A stretch of 64,000 nucleotides of DNA from Cyanophora paradoxa (Eukaryota > Glaucocystophyceae > Cyanophorales > Cyanophoraceae). The translations under genes were made by a program, and so were the position numbers. Location of the stretch: the NCBI GenBank assembly GCA_004431415.1, contig QPMI01000472.1:1-64000 (forward strand), given 5' to 3'. Positions 39,203 to 49,891 of this stretch are shown one piece after another (positions within the stretch are counted from its first letter, which is position 1; each line of letters starts with the position of its first letter). The notes beneath the pieces are model-generated. The model had not been told where the DNA came from and ran no database searches. It was given only the letters and a program-made list of their open reading frames with translations.

Positions 39203-40568
39203 ATGGATATCACTTCCACTCTTCAAAGACTTTCGCTGAAAGAAGCCCTAACAACCCCAGAAGAGGCGAAAGCCTTTTTCCTGGATAACTCCCTTATGCT
39301 TGGACTCGAATCCAAGTCTAAGCCAGTTCTAGTTGTTGTGAATCCCAGCAATACTTTTGAGAATAATGTTGGAAATCGCATTTCCTTCAAGCTACCTCGC
39401 TACAATTTCTGTGGAAAACTCGAACTTGCTTTCGACCTACCAGAAATCACTTTTGCTGGTGAAGATCTAGTTCGCAATGGATACACTCGCCCAGTTGGTG
39501 CTTTAGTTCAGCGACTTGAAATTACCTATGGATCTTACACCTACCACATTCCTTCTGATTTCCTTGCTCATTTCCCCTGGTCTATTATTCGGAGGATCAA
39601 CTAGCTAAAAAGAAACGCTCAATGGGCATGGTTCATGGAATCCCTGCTCATGGAACCAACCGACTTGGTGGCTCATTTTTCGTTGAAATCCCAGTGCCTT
39701 GGCTAAATCACTATCTTCCCTTGGTGCTTTATCTGGTGAAATGGTTGTTACTGTTTGGTTTAAGGATGCTGGAAAGGGTTATGTTGAAACTTCCTATGGT
39801 GGTCGCTCTCTCCCTGTTGTTGGTGGGACAGCTGCTGATAAGACAGAAGATGATGGTCTTGGTGATACTGCTAATGCTACACTTGCCCATGTTGGTCAAA
39901 ACATCACCACTTTCAGTCTTGGTGCAACAACCCCTGCTATTTCAATTACTTCTCCTCGCCTTTACATGCATGCTATTAATGTTTCTGATGAGCTTTTCGC
40001 TACTGTAATTGAAAAAGTAAAGACTACTGGCATGGCTATTCCCTCCCTTGATATTGGATTTGTAGATGCCATTGCTTTCCCTGCCAAGGGCAATGCCCAG
40101 CCCAATCGAATTAACCTCTCTCAAATCTCAGGTCTTGTCTATGCTCTGCTTGTTTCAGTTCGTGATTATGAGACTGTTGACAAATCCAATGGCTCCCACA
40201 GTGTTCTTAAGACCTATGCCAACTCCAAAGATATTACTTTCACTGTTGAAATTAATGGACAACGACTTTATGCCACTGAGCCAATTTCCCTACTCAAAGG
40301 TGCTGAGCTAATTGCTGATGCATTCAAATGCTCTAACATGGATAAGGTTGCAGATAAATATGTCCTTTCAGGTTTAAGTTTCTGCATTGATGGAGAGAAG
40401 GCGATTCGAAATATTGCTCAAAGTGGATTTGTTGACCTGACAAATTCCTCATCTTCATTCCTCACACTCTACATGCCCACAGATAAGACAATCAATGTTC
40501 AAGTTCGCGCTTTAATGCATAGTTTCCTCATTATAGACGGTTCAGGTGTTCGTAGAATCAATTTATAG
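39203..40568 (+). CDS. Major capsid protein, inner element (two frameshifts)
   Basis: Start at 39203 behind tataataaaagagaatata. Homologous over its whole length to the split outer MCP. The frame breaks at about 39580 (cccc needs five C) and about 39718 (ccc needs four C); with those bases it gives about 455 residues. The segment EIPVPWLNHYLP then LGALSGEMVVTVWF resembles the second-jelly-roll region of double-jelly-roll MCPs (P-x-P-W-x ... LPL ... V-x-V). DJR assignment is inferred from this and from the ATPase next door. The first 350 bp are very similar in DNA to the outer gene. Confidence 0.8.
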
Positions 40569-40627
40569 ACCATATTCAGTCTCCCTGCATTATTTTTATC
40601 TGTCTTTATTTAGGAAGATCTACAACA

Positions 40628-41410
40628 ATGCAAGATTTAGAAGAGTTTAATGTCTCTGAAATGATTAAAGGTGTTTTCAGAGCCATTTTTATAGGCAAAA
40701 GTTGTACGGGAAAAAGCGAATGTGTAAAGTATTGGTTAAAGCAATTACATGATGCCAAAGTTATTGATGTTGTCCTAGTTGTGAGTGGGACCAGCTTCAA
40801 TCATTTCTGGAGAGAGGTTGCAACAGTAGAACTTGGTAAATGGGATGCCGGTTACATTTCAAAGCTTTTGGATGAAAGGCAGGAGAAAATCGAAAAGGGT
40901 GAACCTGTCAACCACATGTGTGTTGTTTTAGATGATTTAATTGATAATGAGATAATTGATTTAACCAGAGACAAGGTGGTGTCATCTCTGTACAGTAGGG
41001 GCAGACATTCGAAAATATCCATTATCTGCATTACACAGAAACTCAGAAAAGTCTCTTCCACTATTCGAGTTAATTCTGATTATGCTGTTTTCCTGAGTGC
41101 TGCTAATCGCAAAGAACTTGAAGCCATAGAGGAAGAATACAATATAATGCGAAACAAGGAGGACTTTTACAAAATGTTTGAAGAGTATGTCCACTCCTAT
41201 CAGTATATCGTTTGGTCCTCTGCTGGCTACTCTGTTAAATACTTTGTAGATAAAGCTGAGCTTGTCAAAGACTTCCCATTTCCTCGCTTCCACAGAAAGC
41301 CAAAAAAGAAAGAAGATGAACTGAAACCACCAGAGAAAGAGGAAGCCCCAAAAGAAGTGAAAAGCCAAGTCCATAGCAATAAATTGATGCGATATAAACG
41401 CGGTTTATAA
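40628..41410 (+). CDS. Genome-packaging ATPase (A32/FtsK-HerA type), inner element
   Basis: 260 residues. Walker A IGKSCTGKSE (residues 22-31), Walker B MCVVLDDLID (~97-106), followed by SLYSRGRHSKISIICITQKLRKVSSTIRVNSDY, whose ITQ is the usual sensor region of this family. It pumps DNA into the capsid in Polinton-like viruses and virophages. C-terminal tail basic (RKPKKKEDE). Lies between the MCP and the coiled-coil protein as in the outer element. Confidence 0.9.
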   Translation: MQDLEEFNVSEMIKGVFRAIFIGKSCTGKSECVKYWLKQLHDAKVIDVVLVVSGTSFNHFWREVATVELGKWDAGYISKLLDERQEKIEKGEPVNHMCVVLDDLIDNEIIDLTRDKVVSSLYSRGRHSKISIICITQKLRKVSSTIRVNSDYAVFLSAANRKELEAIEEEYNIMRNKEDFYKMFEEYVHSYQYIVWSSAGYSVKYFVDKAELVKDFPFPRFHRKPKKKEDELKPPEKEEAPKEVKSQVHSNKLMRYKRGL

Positions 41411-41438
41411 AATTATCTCTCATTCTAATAAAGATACA

Positions 41439-42173
41439 ATGCCTCCCAAACGAAAAATAGGGATCCCAGCTGGGGCTGTTGGCTATTCAGGTGGTGGAAA
41501 CAATGGATCTATTAACACTGAACCAATGAAATTCAATGGTATGAACGAAATCAAACCCTCACAACCCCAAGAAGACCCCCTAAATGCTGCCTATGAGGAA
41601 TCAGTCGATGACAAAGCCCCACAAAGTTCAACTGCTGACCAACTCAACATCTCACCAGAAGCCTCAAAGATGAAGTCTGTTGCTGAGGGTGCCAGGCGAA
41701 TTATTGGTGCTGCTGATGATAAAGGTTTAGGCTTGCAAGATCTGTCATTGGCTCGCAAAGGTGAAGGTCTAAGTAAAGAATCAGACAAGGTTATTCAGTC
41801 TATGGCTGGTGAAGTCACATACAAGACTGCTCCCACTCAGAATGTTCATCGAATCCCCAAAGCTCAATGGGATGAGATGACTGCTAAACTCAAAGATCTG
41901 GAAGCCAAATCAAGTGCCTTGGAGCAGTATGTTACTGAGAAGAAAGAGAGAGCCAAGCTAAAGGAGATGCTTCGAAAGGAAGTTTATAAAATGGGTATTA
42001 CTGGTGTCCCAGATAAACAGTTTATTGCTAAGAAAGAGAACCAAAACGATGAGCAGGCAGTAGATGAAATGAAAACAAAAACCCAAAAGGGAACCATTGA
42101 ACCTGGTGCCACCAAAGCTGAAGTAGAAAAGGGAGTTGCCCCAACAGTATATAAAAGACGAGTTTGGCTTTAA
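41439..42173 (+). CDS. Conserved coiled-coil protein (244 aa), inner element
   Basis: Starts MPPKRKIGIPAGAVGYSGG. A flexible N-terminal half, then helix-rich AQWDEMTAKLKDLEAKSSALEQYVTEKKERAKLKEMLRKEV (residues ~145-190) and a conserved C-terminus GATKAEVEKGVAPTVYKRRVWL. Nearly identical in plan to 54782-55516. Always directly after the ATPase. No family recognised; high conservation between the two elements argues for a structural or scaffolding role. Confidence 0.7.
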   Translation: MPPKRKIGIPAGAVGYSGGGNNGSINTEPMKFNGMNEIKPSQPQEDPLNAAYEESVDDKAPQSSTADQLNISPEASKMKSVAEGARRIIGAADDKGLGLQDLSLARKGEGLSKESDKVIQSMAGEVTYKTAPTQNVHRIPKAQWDEMTAKLKDLEAKSSALEQYVTEKKERAKLKEMLRKEVYKMGITGVPDKQFIAKKENQNDEQAVDEMKTKTQKGTIEPGATKAEVEKGVAPTVYKRRVWL

Positions 42174-42195
42174 TTATCTCTGTTTTATTAGAGAT

Positions 42196-42468
42196 ATGGA
42201 CATAATACGAAAGTTCTTCGAGATGTTCAGTCTGCATGTGGTGAGCAATTGCCACAGTGGATGTTGTGAGACAACAGTGGAGTTTGAGATGTCAGATAAT
42301 GAGGATAATGCCTCAGAAGCAAGAGAGAGAAGGAGGTCTACAGTTTCTGTGGAGTCAATGCCAGCAGACCCCACAGAGTATACATATGAGCAACAGGAGT
42401 ATCCAAGGAGAAGTTCTCTGTCAGCAGAAAACGTTTTCTCTGGGAATATAAATGGAGGATACTATTAG
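42196..42468 (+). CDS. Conserved small protein with SNCHSGCC motif, inner element
   Basis: 90 residues starting MDIIRKFFEMFSLHVVSNCHSGCC at 42196 behind ttttattagagat; the frame is open further upstream but overlaps the preceding gene. The first ~35 residues are strongly conserved with 55544-55777, while the acidic/Ser/Arg-rich rest is not. The Cys/His cluster may bind metal or be acylated. The stop overlaps the next start by 17 bp. Confidence 0.6.
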   Translation: MDIIRKFFEMFSLHVVSNCHSGCCETTVEFEMSDNEDNASEARERRRSTVSVESMPADPTEYTYEQQEYPRRSSLSAENVFSGNINGGYY

Positions 42469-42697
42469 TTTAATCGAGTTTACCAGTGATGAACCTGTTA
42501 CTGAGGGGTCTATAAGACACATTCTGGCAATGCAGAAACGATATAGAGATGACCCAGCCTATAGAGAGTATAAAAAGCAGCAAGCCTTGGCATCCTATTA
42601 TCGAAGAAAAGCCCAAAAAGAGGAGCAGAGACCCAGAGGGAGACCGATTAAATATTATTTGCCTACTGATAGTAGCAATGGACCCCCAGGTCTATAA
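42452..42697 (+). CDS. Small basic protein with AT-hook-like end, inner element
   Basis: 81 residues. YRDDPAYREYKKQQALASYYRRKAQKEEQ followed by RPRGRPIKY, an AT-hook-like G-R-P core. Counterpart of 55979-56206, which ends GRPRKY. A DNA-binding role is probable. Overlaps its neighbours on both sides by a few codons. Confidence 0.6.
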   Translation: MEDTISLIEFTSDEPVTEGSIRHILAMQKRYRDDPAYREYKKQQALASYYRRKAQKEEQRPRGRPIKYYLPTDSSNGPPGL

Positions 42698-42800
42698 GAT
42701 AATCGAGAAAAAGCGGTCTCAGTATGCCACTGAGGCAGCTATAAAAGTTTACAGACAGGAACTGGTGTTCGCAACAAAAAATGACTTAAAGAAAAAGTAG
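42678..42800 (+). CDS. Microprotein (40 aa), conserved in both elements
   Basis: MDPQVYKIIEKKRSQYATEAAIKVYRQELVFATKNDLKKK. The outer element has the same microprotein at 55784-55897 (SAEYATEAAIKKRRQELV). Conservation of YATEAAIK-x-x-RQELV in two diverged elements supports translation despite the small size. Function unknown. Confidence 0.6.
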   Translation: MDPQVYKIIEKKRSQYATEAAIKVYRQELVFATKNDLKKK

Positions 42801-42849
42801 ATAGGTTGTATTGAGGAAAAATTATTTTCGTATCTACTATTAAAGAGAA

Positions 42850-43176
42850 ATGCCGAATATCCGCAAGATACTCACAGATGATGAAAAAGCAGAGAAGCTG
42901 AGACTGAAAAGGGAGCAAGATGCCCAAAGAAAACGCGAAGCCTATCATAAAAAGAAGGAGGAACGATTATCCCAAGGAGCCGCTACAGTTCACACACCAG
43001 AAGAACTCAAAAAGATTGCCCTCAGACACCAGAGGAAATACAGGGAAAATGAAGAATATCGCGAGCAGAAAAAGGCAAAAGCGCTGGAATATTACCACAA
43101 GAAGAAAGATGAACAGCCCAAGAAACCCAAAGAGCATAAACCGGTTGGAAGACCTCGGAAATATATCGAAGAATAA
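42850..43176 (+). CDS. Small basic protein with AT-hook (108 aa)
   Basis: Starts behind ctattaaagagaa. Lys/Arg/Glu-rich helices; YRENEEYREQKKAKALEYYHKKK is the same module as in the 42452 protein, and the end PVGRPRKYIEE contains a canonical AT-hook core. It looks like a longer paralogue of the 42452 gene and of 55979-56206. A DNA-condensing or regulatory role is inferred. Confidence 0.65.
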   Translation: MPNIRKILTDDEKAEKLRLKREQDAQRKREAYHKKKEERLSQGAATVHTPEELKKIALRHQRKYRENEEYREQKKAKALEYYHKKKDEQPKKPKEHKPVGRPRKYIEE

Positions 43177-43394
43177 ATTCTCGATCGAAACAAATTTTGT
43201 AGAAATCGATTTGATCGGAGGCAAAAAAATGACAGCTTTCTTCCCTCTTTTTTAAAACTGTACCTATATATCGAGACAGTATCCCGACCCAAAACTACTT
43301 AAGGACTTGGCAAATAATAGGATATATATAAAAGACAATTCCTCCTTCCGAAATTATTTTCTTTGTTAAAGGTAGAAGTCCCCCAAAATCGAAA

Positions 43395-45987
43395 ATGAAC
43401 AAAATCGAGAAATTCGCCACCCCTGTTGAAAATGCTACATTCCTTAGTACTCTCATTGGTGATCGCAACAAGGTCACCCATGTATTTGATTCTGCTGAAG
43501 ATGCCCTTGAAGCAATTGATAATAGCAAGGTCAAGACCTGGGCTGAATGCATTCAGCCTGAACAAGTGACCAGAGTTTACCTGGACCTGGATAAATTCGC
43601 TGATTTGAAGGAGAATATTGCTGATAACTATGCTGAGGCTGAAACTGTTGTAAGAGAGATGAGAGATAAGCTATGGAAGCGATCTGGGACCACTTCGATT
43701 AACGATATTGCTGTTGCAGTTCGCCATAGAAGGGTTTATTTGATCAAGGAGGATGTCACCAAGTTCAAGATCTCAGCCCACTTTATCATTAAGTCGCTTG
43801 CATGCAAACATGAAGATATCCCAAGCTTTTCAAAGCTATGGGATTGGTGAAAAATGAGGATTATGACAGTGGAGTTTACAGCTCCACACAGAACCTTATC
43901 TGCCTCAATTGCTGCAAAGGTGAGACTCTGGATGCTCAAAATAAATCAAAGAAAGATGTTGATAAAAACGTTTGCTTTAAGAAATTCGTTGACTGTGACA
44001 AAGTGTTAATGCGAAATGAGGACTTCTTTGTATCTTTCTTCTCAGCTTCTACTAAACTTGTGGATGAATCGAATATTTCTGCATTCGCAAATTATAGCCC
44101 TGAGCCAAAACCAGTTAAAAGGAGCCAAAAAGTGATAAAGTGAAGACTGAGAAGGTAGAAGCTGAAAAAGACACTGAACCCGAAAACCCTGTTACTTTCG
44201 AACTGCTACAAAGTGTTATAATGGGTCTGAATGGTGAGAGAGCTAATGAGTATAAAACTTGGATTGATGTAGGACTGGTCATCATCAATGTTGGGGAAGA
44301 CAACAAGTTCACCCCTAAAATGCAAGCTGAACTCTTCCACCAATTCTCAGAACAGAGTGACAAGTATGATTATGATGAATGCCAGGAGAAGTTTACACAG
44401 CTTCGCAGAAGCAAGAAGAAGGCTGAGCCTGGCAAAGTGTTGACCTTCAAATCCTTGGTTTATTGGTTGAGCAAAGATAACAATGAGCTTTTCAAGGAAC
44501 TCTTCCCCAAAAAGTATGCATTCCTACCAGAGGACACAGATGAAATCGATTACAAGACTGCAAGTATCCCTCCTTTGGCTGAACATTACAATGTGCATAA
44601 GAGGTATTTCAATGCTCGCATGCATCATGTTGAAAATGTTGGTTGTGTGATGCTCTGGGATGAACAACTACTTTGCTGGATGCCCAAAGATATTGGGAAG
44701 CTCTCTACAAAGCATTTCCCCCACTTGATGCATAAGGTGATTGTGAATGAGGGGACAGATAATGAGAAAGAGAAATGGGAGCAATCATTTAGGAAATGGA
44801 TTGTGGATCCCACAGCCACAAGATCTACTTATATGGATTTCCTCCCACCTCCTGCTACTCTCAGTGCCAAATGCAAGTCTGTATTTAATCTCTATCCAGG
44901 AATGAAGGTCGACCATCAGCAATTCGAAAATGCCCCAGAGGATGTAACTGCTGAGATGATTAAGCCTTTCCTAGATCACCTGTTCTTAATGTCTGGTGAG
45001 GATCAAAATACCTATGAATATCTGTTGAAATGGTTTGCCCACATGCTGCAAAAGCCTGGGGAACTCAATGGAGTATCCTTAATCTTCATTGGTGAGCAGG
45101 GAACTGGTAAAAATGTGTTGGTTGATACTTTCCAAAAGAAGATACTTGGAGATGCCCTAAGTTATGCAACTGGAAAGCCAAAAGAGGATCTGTTTGGTCG
45201 ATTTGCCCACAATAGAGAGGATAAGATCTTGATTGTTGTCAATGAAGCCTCAGGCAAGGACACATTCGAAAATAATGATATGCTTAAGGATCTCATAACT
45301 TCTGATAAGATTGTAATTGAACACAAAGGGATAGATTCATACACAAAAAGCAACTTTGCCAGGATTATATTTACCAGCAATAATAACATTCCAGTGAAAA
45401 TTGAAGCTGGAGATAGGCGATTTGTGGTTGTTGAAGTTAGTAAGAAATTCGCAAAGGATAGGTCATACTTCCTTCCACTTGTAAAATGGCTTAATGATCA
45501 CTGCAATATTCGAAACATTGCCCACTATTTGAGAACCAAAGTTGACTGTGAGGATGTGAACTGGATTGCTGATAGACCCCTTACAAATAAATACTATTTA
45601 GCCCAGCAGGTATGCGCCCCAATCATTCTTATGTTCACTAAGTGGCTTGTGGATCGAGGCTTAATTTCCGAGAATAAATGCAAGTCTGGTAGCCTTGTGG
45701 AAACCTGGAAGTGGTTCCAGGAGTTCATTACCAGCAACAAATATAAAAACGATTATAATAGTCGCAGATATTATACTGAAATGAGAAGTGTTACATATAT
45801 TCAAGTGAAAACTACAAATGGCAAACAATACTATCATTTCCTATTCCCACAAGTATTTGAGGAATTCAGAAAGATGAAGCTTGTAGATGATGAGACTATT
45901 GAGGAAGAAGCTAATCCAAGGATGAAACAGGACCTACCTGCTGCTGATCCTGATGCATCAGATTATGATTCTGATGTTGAAGTTTAG
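43395..45987 (+). CDS. Archaeo-eukaryotic primase - SF3 helicase (D5-like), inner element
   Basis: About 865 residues over three frames. Primase part: YLDLD (catalytic Asp pair, residues ~56-60), FKISAHFII (S-x-H motif, ~135-143), DYDSGVYSSTQNL (third acidic motif). Then an acidic linker and the SF3 helicase: Walker A GEQGTGKN (near 45090), Walker B ILIVVNEAS, motif C IIFTSNNNIP. Primes and unwinds DNA at replication forks in poxvirus D5-type proteins. The frame breaks at about 43830 (tttt needs five T) and 44131 (five A needs six), so the gene is probably whole. The outer element has an unrelated polymerase in front of its helicase. Confidence 0.85.
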
Positions 45988-46009
45988 GTTTACTCAAAAG
46001 TGGACTCAT

Positions 46010-46230
46010 GGTTGACTCAAATTTATCATAAAAGACCCAAACAGTCTTTTATTTATGGTTTATTTATCGATTAGGTTGACTAAGTGGGGGGAGTTGACTC
46101 ATTTTTTCACAGATTCTAAAAAAGGACTCTGCCCTAAAAAGAAATAAAAAGTGCCTCAACTCCACCCACTAAGTCAACCAAAAAATGATTTAAGAGATAG
46201 AAAAATATATTTATATGTAAGTAGTAAGAA
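46010..46230. promoter_or_regulatory. Intergenic block repeating the TIR GTTGAC inverted arms
   Basis: 46073-46179 has ggttgactaagtggggggag, then ttgactcattttttcac, an AT-rich spacer and ctcaactccacccactaagtcaacc. It is an internal version of the TIR block 26341-26450 / 52162-52271 with a different spacer. It separates the primase-helicase from the nuclease-PolB-integrase cluster. In the outer element the corresponding gap (58850-59045) likewise repeats its own subterminal block. Candidate origin or enhancer. Confidence 0.6.
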
Positions 46231-46581
46231 ATGGCTGGAACAGATCATGATTCTGGATCGATCTATATGATTGAGAGTCAGGAAATGAACAAAATCTACA
46301 TAGGGAGAACCTCACAGCCACTACACAAAAGATGGAGACAACACAAATCAGGTGAAATGAAATCCACAGCAGACCTATGCAAGGCTGCTGATGTCAAGTT
46401 TTCAGTCTTGTATTCAAGCAAGAATGGTGGGCATGAAGACCTAATGAACAGAGAAGCATATTACATGTATCTGTTTGAACCTTGGATAGTCAATTTACAA
46501 AAACCGAAATCAAGATTTAGAATTAATCGGTTTTTGCGATTCCATTCAGAGGAAGCCAATGGATCCATTAAAACATTTTAA
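46231..46581 (+). CDS. GIY-YIG endonuclease domain protein (116 aa)
   Basis: GSIYMIESQEMNKIYIGRTSQPLHKRWRQHK (residues ~9-39) is the GIY...YIG core with the catalytic Arg in the helix after it. NREAYYMYLFEPWIVN (~72-87) carries the metal-binding Glu and the final Asn. The domain is nearly the whole protein, without an added DNA-binding part. Stand-alone GIY-YIG nucleases occur in Polinton-like viruses and virophages and may act in replication, recombination or competition. Not seen in the visible outer element. Confidence 0.85.
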   Translation: MAGTDHDSGSIYMIESQEMNKIYIGRTSQPLHKRWRQHKSGEMKSTADLCKAADVKFSVLYSSKNGGHEDLMNREAYYMYLFEPWIVNLQKPKSRFRINRFLRFHSEEANGSIKTF

Positions 46582-46642
46582 AAATGCGTTTAGAACATCC
46601 TAAAATAAAATATCCCCTTAGAATAGGAACAAGTTAGGAATA

Positions 46643-49600
46643 ATGCCCCGAATTACCAACAAACTCATAAGGGAGAAGAAATGGGAACTCATGGGATTGC
46701 TGGGAACACTATATGCAGCCCATGAAATAACAGAGGCTGAATATGACCGGGAAATAGATTTAATTGCAAAGGGTAGACCCACTTTAGCCAGATTAACCAG
46801 AAAAGCAAATAACCTATATGATAAAATTGAAACCTTGGATGAACTGGATCGCCTAAGGCAAATAGAACCTGAGGCAGAAGATGGAACAGCCATGAATGAA
46901 TTATATCGCTGGCTCACTTACAGAGCCAGAAGGGAAGTTGTTGTAGATGTGATTGAATTCCTGGACAGAATTGCTACATCCCTTCCTAATCGATTAAAGC
47001 AGGGTTTAGATCAATTCAGGGCAATCAAGGTTCGCTTGTCTTTTATCTGCAAGTTCGTAAAAGTAAGCAATCCGCAGGTTTGGATATCGAAATACATTTA
47101 CAGCGATTATTTTGTACTAACCAGATCGAGAAATATTCGAACTGAGCTGAATAAAGCAGCCCAAATATGCCAGGAGCAGATGAATGTGGTTGATAGCTAT
47201 CGCTTAGAAAGAATTGAAATACTCAGAGTGGCTATTATGAGTTATGCTCCAACTGGTGGATGCTTTCTACAAACCCCAGAGTGGATTGCTAGGAAGAGAG
47301 CCACAGTGAATATTCGAAATATTGATGATTCCTGCTTCGAAAATGCAATTTTGGCATATATTCACAGAAAAGCGATAAACTCCCATAAGAGGAATGAGCT
47401 TTCACAATATCGCAAATGGAAATACTCAGCAATCGCTTATAATCCGCTGGCTCTCAATTTCGACAATATCCCATTCCCTGTTGCCTGTGATGCTGAAATA
47501 ATTGATAAATTCGAGGCTCAAAATGCAGGCATTAGCATTAATATATTTGGAATCGATGGAGAGGTTATTTATCCCCTGCATCAATCAAGTAACCCAGGCA
47601 GAAAGCATAAGGTTAATCTCATGCTGATATTTGATGATGAAGGGAATGGTCACTATATTACAATCATGTCCCTTTCAAGGCTATTGAAAGTAAACCATGA
47701 AACATACAATGATCAGAAGTTACACTACTGTGACACATGCTTATCTCGATTCAGGTCTGAGGCTAAACTCACTGCTCATGTGGACTCAAACAGATGCATT
47801 GATTGGAGACTCTCAAAGGGAATCACACCTAAACCTGAAACCACCATAGAGTTTGGATTGAAAAACCTCAGGAAAACTGTCTGGCTTCCTGTTGTGGTCT
47901 ACTGCAAGATTGAACATAGAAGCATCCCCATTGATGCATCGAAATCTAAGAGGGAAGTTTCAGCAGTCAACCTTAGAATAGTCACTGGGGCAGATGTTCA
48001 AGATTTTCGATTTGAGGGGCAGGATCCAATGGGAGATCTGTTTGAATGCTTGGAATCCAAAGCAAGAGAGCTGATCGATTTCCTGTTTACCAATATTCCC
48101 ATGAATGAACTCACAGATGAGCAGAAAGCAATTTACAAGGCTACTAAACACTGTTACCTTTGCAGTGAGAGGTTCACCAAAGAGAACTTCAAATGCAGGG
48201 ATCATGATCATCACACAGGCAATTATATTGCTCCTGCATGCAGAAACTGCAATCTCCATAGGAGAATCTCAAAGCAAACCAAAGTTGCAGTGGTTGTTGA
48301 CCAAATGGATGACTGTGGGACATTCATTTTCAGAAAAATAGCAGGCATGGGTGATAAAAAGCGAATCGAAATCCTTTCGAAAAACTTTGATCAATACCTT
48401 TCATTGCAATGGGGTCTTTACAAGTTCATTGATGCAAGCAATTTCATGGATTTCGGAGCTGCTGATGTGACTGAGTTAATGAACAAATTCCAGGCTTTTA
48501 GAAGGCTTTCACACTCAGTATATGGACTTGACCCAGTTCATTATGTATCTGCACCTGGGCTATCTTGGGATGCTATGTTAAGGACCACCAAGGCAAAAAT
48601 AGAGCTTATAAGTGATGTAGAGCAATACGAATTTGTTGAGAGGGGAATCAGGGGTGGCTTTGCAACAATGCCTTGTAGGTATGCTGAGGCTGATGGTGAG
48701 AACTCCCATATTATGCTGTTTGATGCTAACAACTTGTATGGCTACTGTTTGAGTCAGCCAATCCCAGTTGGTGATTTTAGATGGGAGACCGAATTCAACC
48801 CACAAGATAACAGATCCAGTTTCCTAGAAGTTGATCTGGATTACCCAATTAGGCTGTTTCTAGATCACAGTGATTTTCCCCTAATTATTAACAAGAAAAT
48901 AGTAGAATATGCAGAATTATCACAATATCAAAAAAGCCTATTGGATCTCTCAGGAGAAGAGCTTGATAAAACCCCTAAGCTAACTGCAACCTTTGGTTCT
49001 GTGACCAACTATGTAGTTTCTGAGCCTCTTCTACAATACATGTTAGCTAAAGGTGTGAAACTAAAGAAGGTTCACAGGGTCCTATCATTTACTGTGGCTC
49101 CTGTAATGAAACCCTACATTGAGCTGAATACTGATATGAGAAGGAAAGCAGTGAATAAATTCGAGGCTGATTTCTATAAGCTCATGAATAATTCAATCTA
49201 TGGGAAATGCATTGAATCATGTAGAGGTCGATCTGTGGTTAAGATTGCCAACACTGAGAAGCTATTTATGAAATATGCAGCTTCCCCATTGGTGAAATCA
49301 ACAAGTCCCATAAGTGAAAGGGCAGTTGCCTTTGAGTTTTACACAAAACATGTGAAGCTAGATAAGCCTGTTGCTATTGGGGCTTATGTTTTGGATACTG
49401 CCAAACTGCATAACTACAAGTTCTTCTATGATACTGTAAGGTCCCAGTGGGCAAAAGCAAAGTTACTATTCCATGATACTGATTCCTTTTGTCTATATAT
49501 CGAATCTCAGACCCTCCAAAAAGACCTAGAGAATATATCCTTTAATCTGGACTTAGGGGGATCTAACAGAATGACCCCAGGTAAATACAAAAATGAGATG

Positions 49601-49888
49601 CCAGGTTCTGCTATATTGGAGTATGTAGGTCTGAGAGCCAAAGTTTACAGTTTCAGAACTGCTGAGATTGAGAGAAGTAAGCTATCTGGGACTTCCACTG
49701 AGGAACTCCAATTCAATGATTTTAAGGAGTGTTTATTTGCAGGTATCAGCAAGACTGTGACTGCAAAGCAGAAAAGAAGGGCAGATCACACAATAATAGA
49801 TACTGTGAGTAGAAGGGTTGCCCTAAACTGCTTTGATGCAAAGAGATACATCTTACCAGATGGTATTAATTCTGTTCCTTTTAATTAA
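46643..49888 (+). CDS. Protein-primed family B DNA polymerase, inner element
   Basis: 1081 residues. N-terminal Maverick-type region with YPLHQSSNP, GHYITIMSLSRLL and a zinc-finger-like YCDTCLSRF...HVDSNRC (~365-390). An endonuclease-VII-like Cys/His cluster CYLCSERF...CRDHDHHTGNYIAPACRNC spans ~504-538. Polymerase motifs: A DANNLYGYCLSQ (Asp694), B KLMNNSIYGK (846-855), C HDTDSF (944-949). Such enzymes start synthesis from a terminal protein bound to the ends of linear DNA; no separate terminal protein is obvious, though the N-terminal ~300 helical residues could serve. Followed by the integrase with a 3-bp gap. Confidence 0.9.
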   Translation: MPRITNKLIREKKWELMGLLGTLYAAHEITEAEYDREIDLIAKGRPTLARLTRKANNLYDKIETLDELDRLRQIEPEAEDGTAMNELYRWLTYRARREVVVDVIEFLDRIATSLPNRLKQGLDQFRAIKVRLSFICKFVKVSNPQVWISKYIYSDYFVLTRSRNIRTELNKAAQICQEQMNVVDSYRLERIEILRVAIMSYAPTGGCFLQTPEWIARKRATVNIRNIDDSCFENAILAYIHRKAINSHKRNELSQYRKWKYSAIAYNPLALNFDNIPFPVACDAEIIDKFEAQNAGISINIFGIDGEVIYPLHQSSNPGRKHKVNLMLIFDDEGNGHYITIMSLSRLLKVNHETYNDQKLHYCDTCLSRFRSEAKLTAHVDSNRCIDWRLSKGITPKPETTIEFGLKNLRKTVWLPVVVYCKIEHRSIPIDASKSKREVSAVNLRIVTGADVQDFRFEGQDPMGDLFECLESKARELIDFLFTNIPMNELTDEQKAIYKATKHCYLCSERFTKENFKCRDHDHHTGNYIAPACRNCNLHRRISKQTKVAVVVDQMDDCGTFIFRKIAGMGDKKRIEILSKNFDQYLSLQWGLYKFIDASNFMDFGAADVTELMNKFQAFRRLSHSVYGLDPVHYVSAPGLSWDAMLRTTKAKIELISDVEQYEFVERGIRGGFATMPCRYAEADGENSHIMLFDANNLYGYCLSQPIPVGDFRWETEFNPQDNRSSFLEVDLDYPIRLFLDHSDFPLIINKKIVEYAELSQYQKSLLDLSGEELDKTPKLTATFGSVTNYVVSEPLLQYMLAKGVKLKKVHRVLSFTVAPVMKPYIELNTDMRRKAVNKFEADFYKLMNNSIYGKCIESCRGRSVVKIANTEKLFMKYAASPLVKSTSPISERAVAFEFYTKHVKLDKPVAIGAYVLDTAKLHNYKFFYDTVRSQWAKAKLLFHDTDSFCLYIESQTLQKDLENISFNLDLGGSNRMTPGKYKNEMPGSAILEYVGLRAKVYSFRTAEIERSKLSGTSTEELQFNDFKECLFAGISKTVTAKQKRRADHTIIDTVSRRVALNCFDAKRYILPDGINSVPFN

Positions 49889-49891
49889 GAG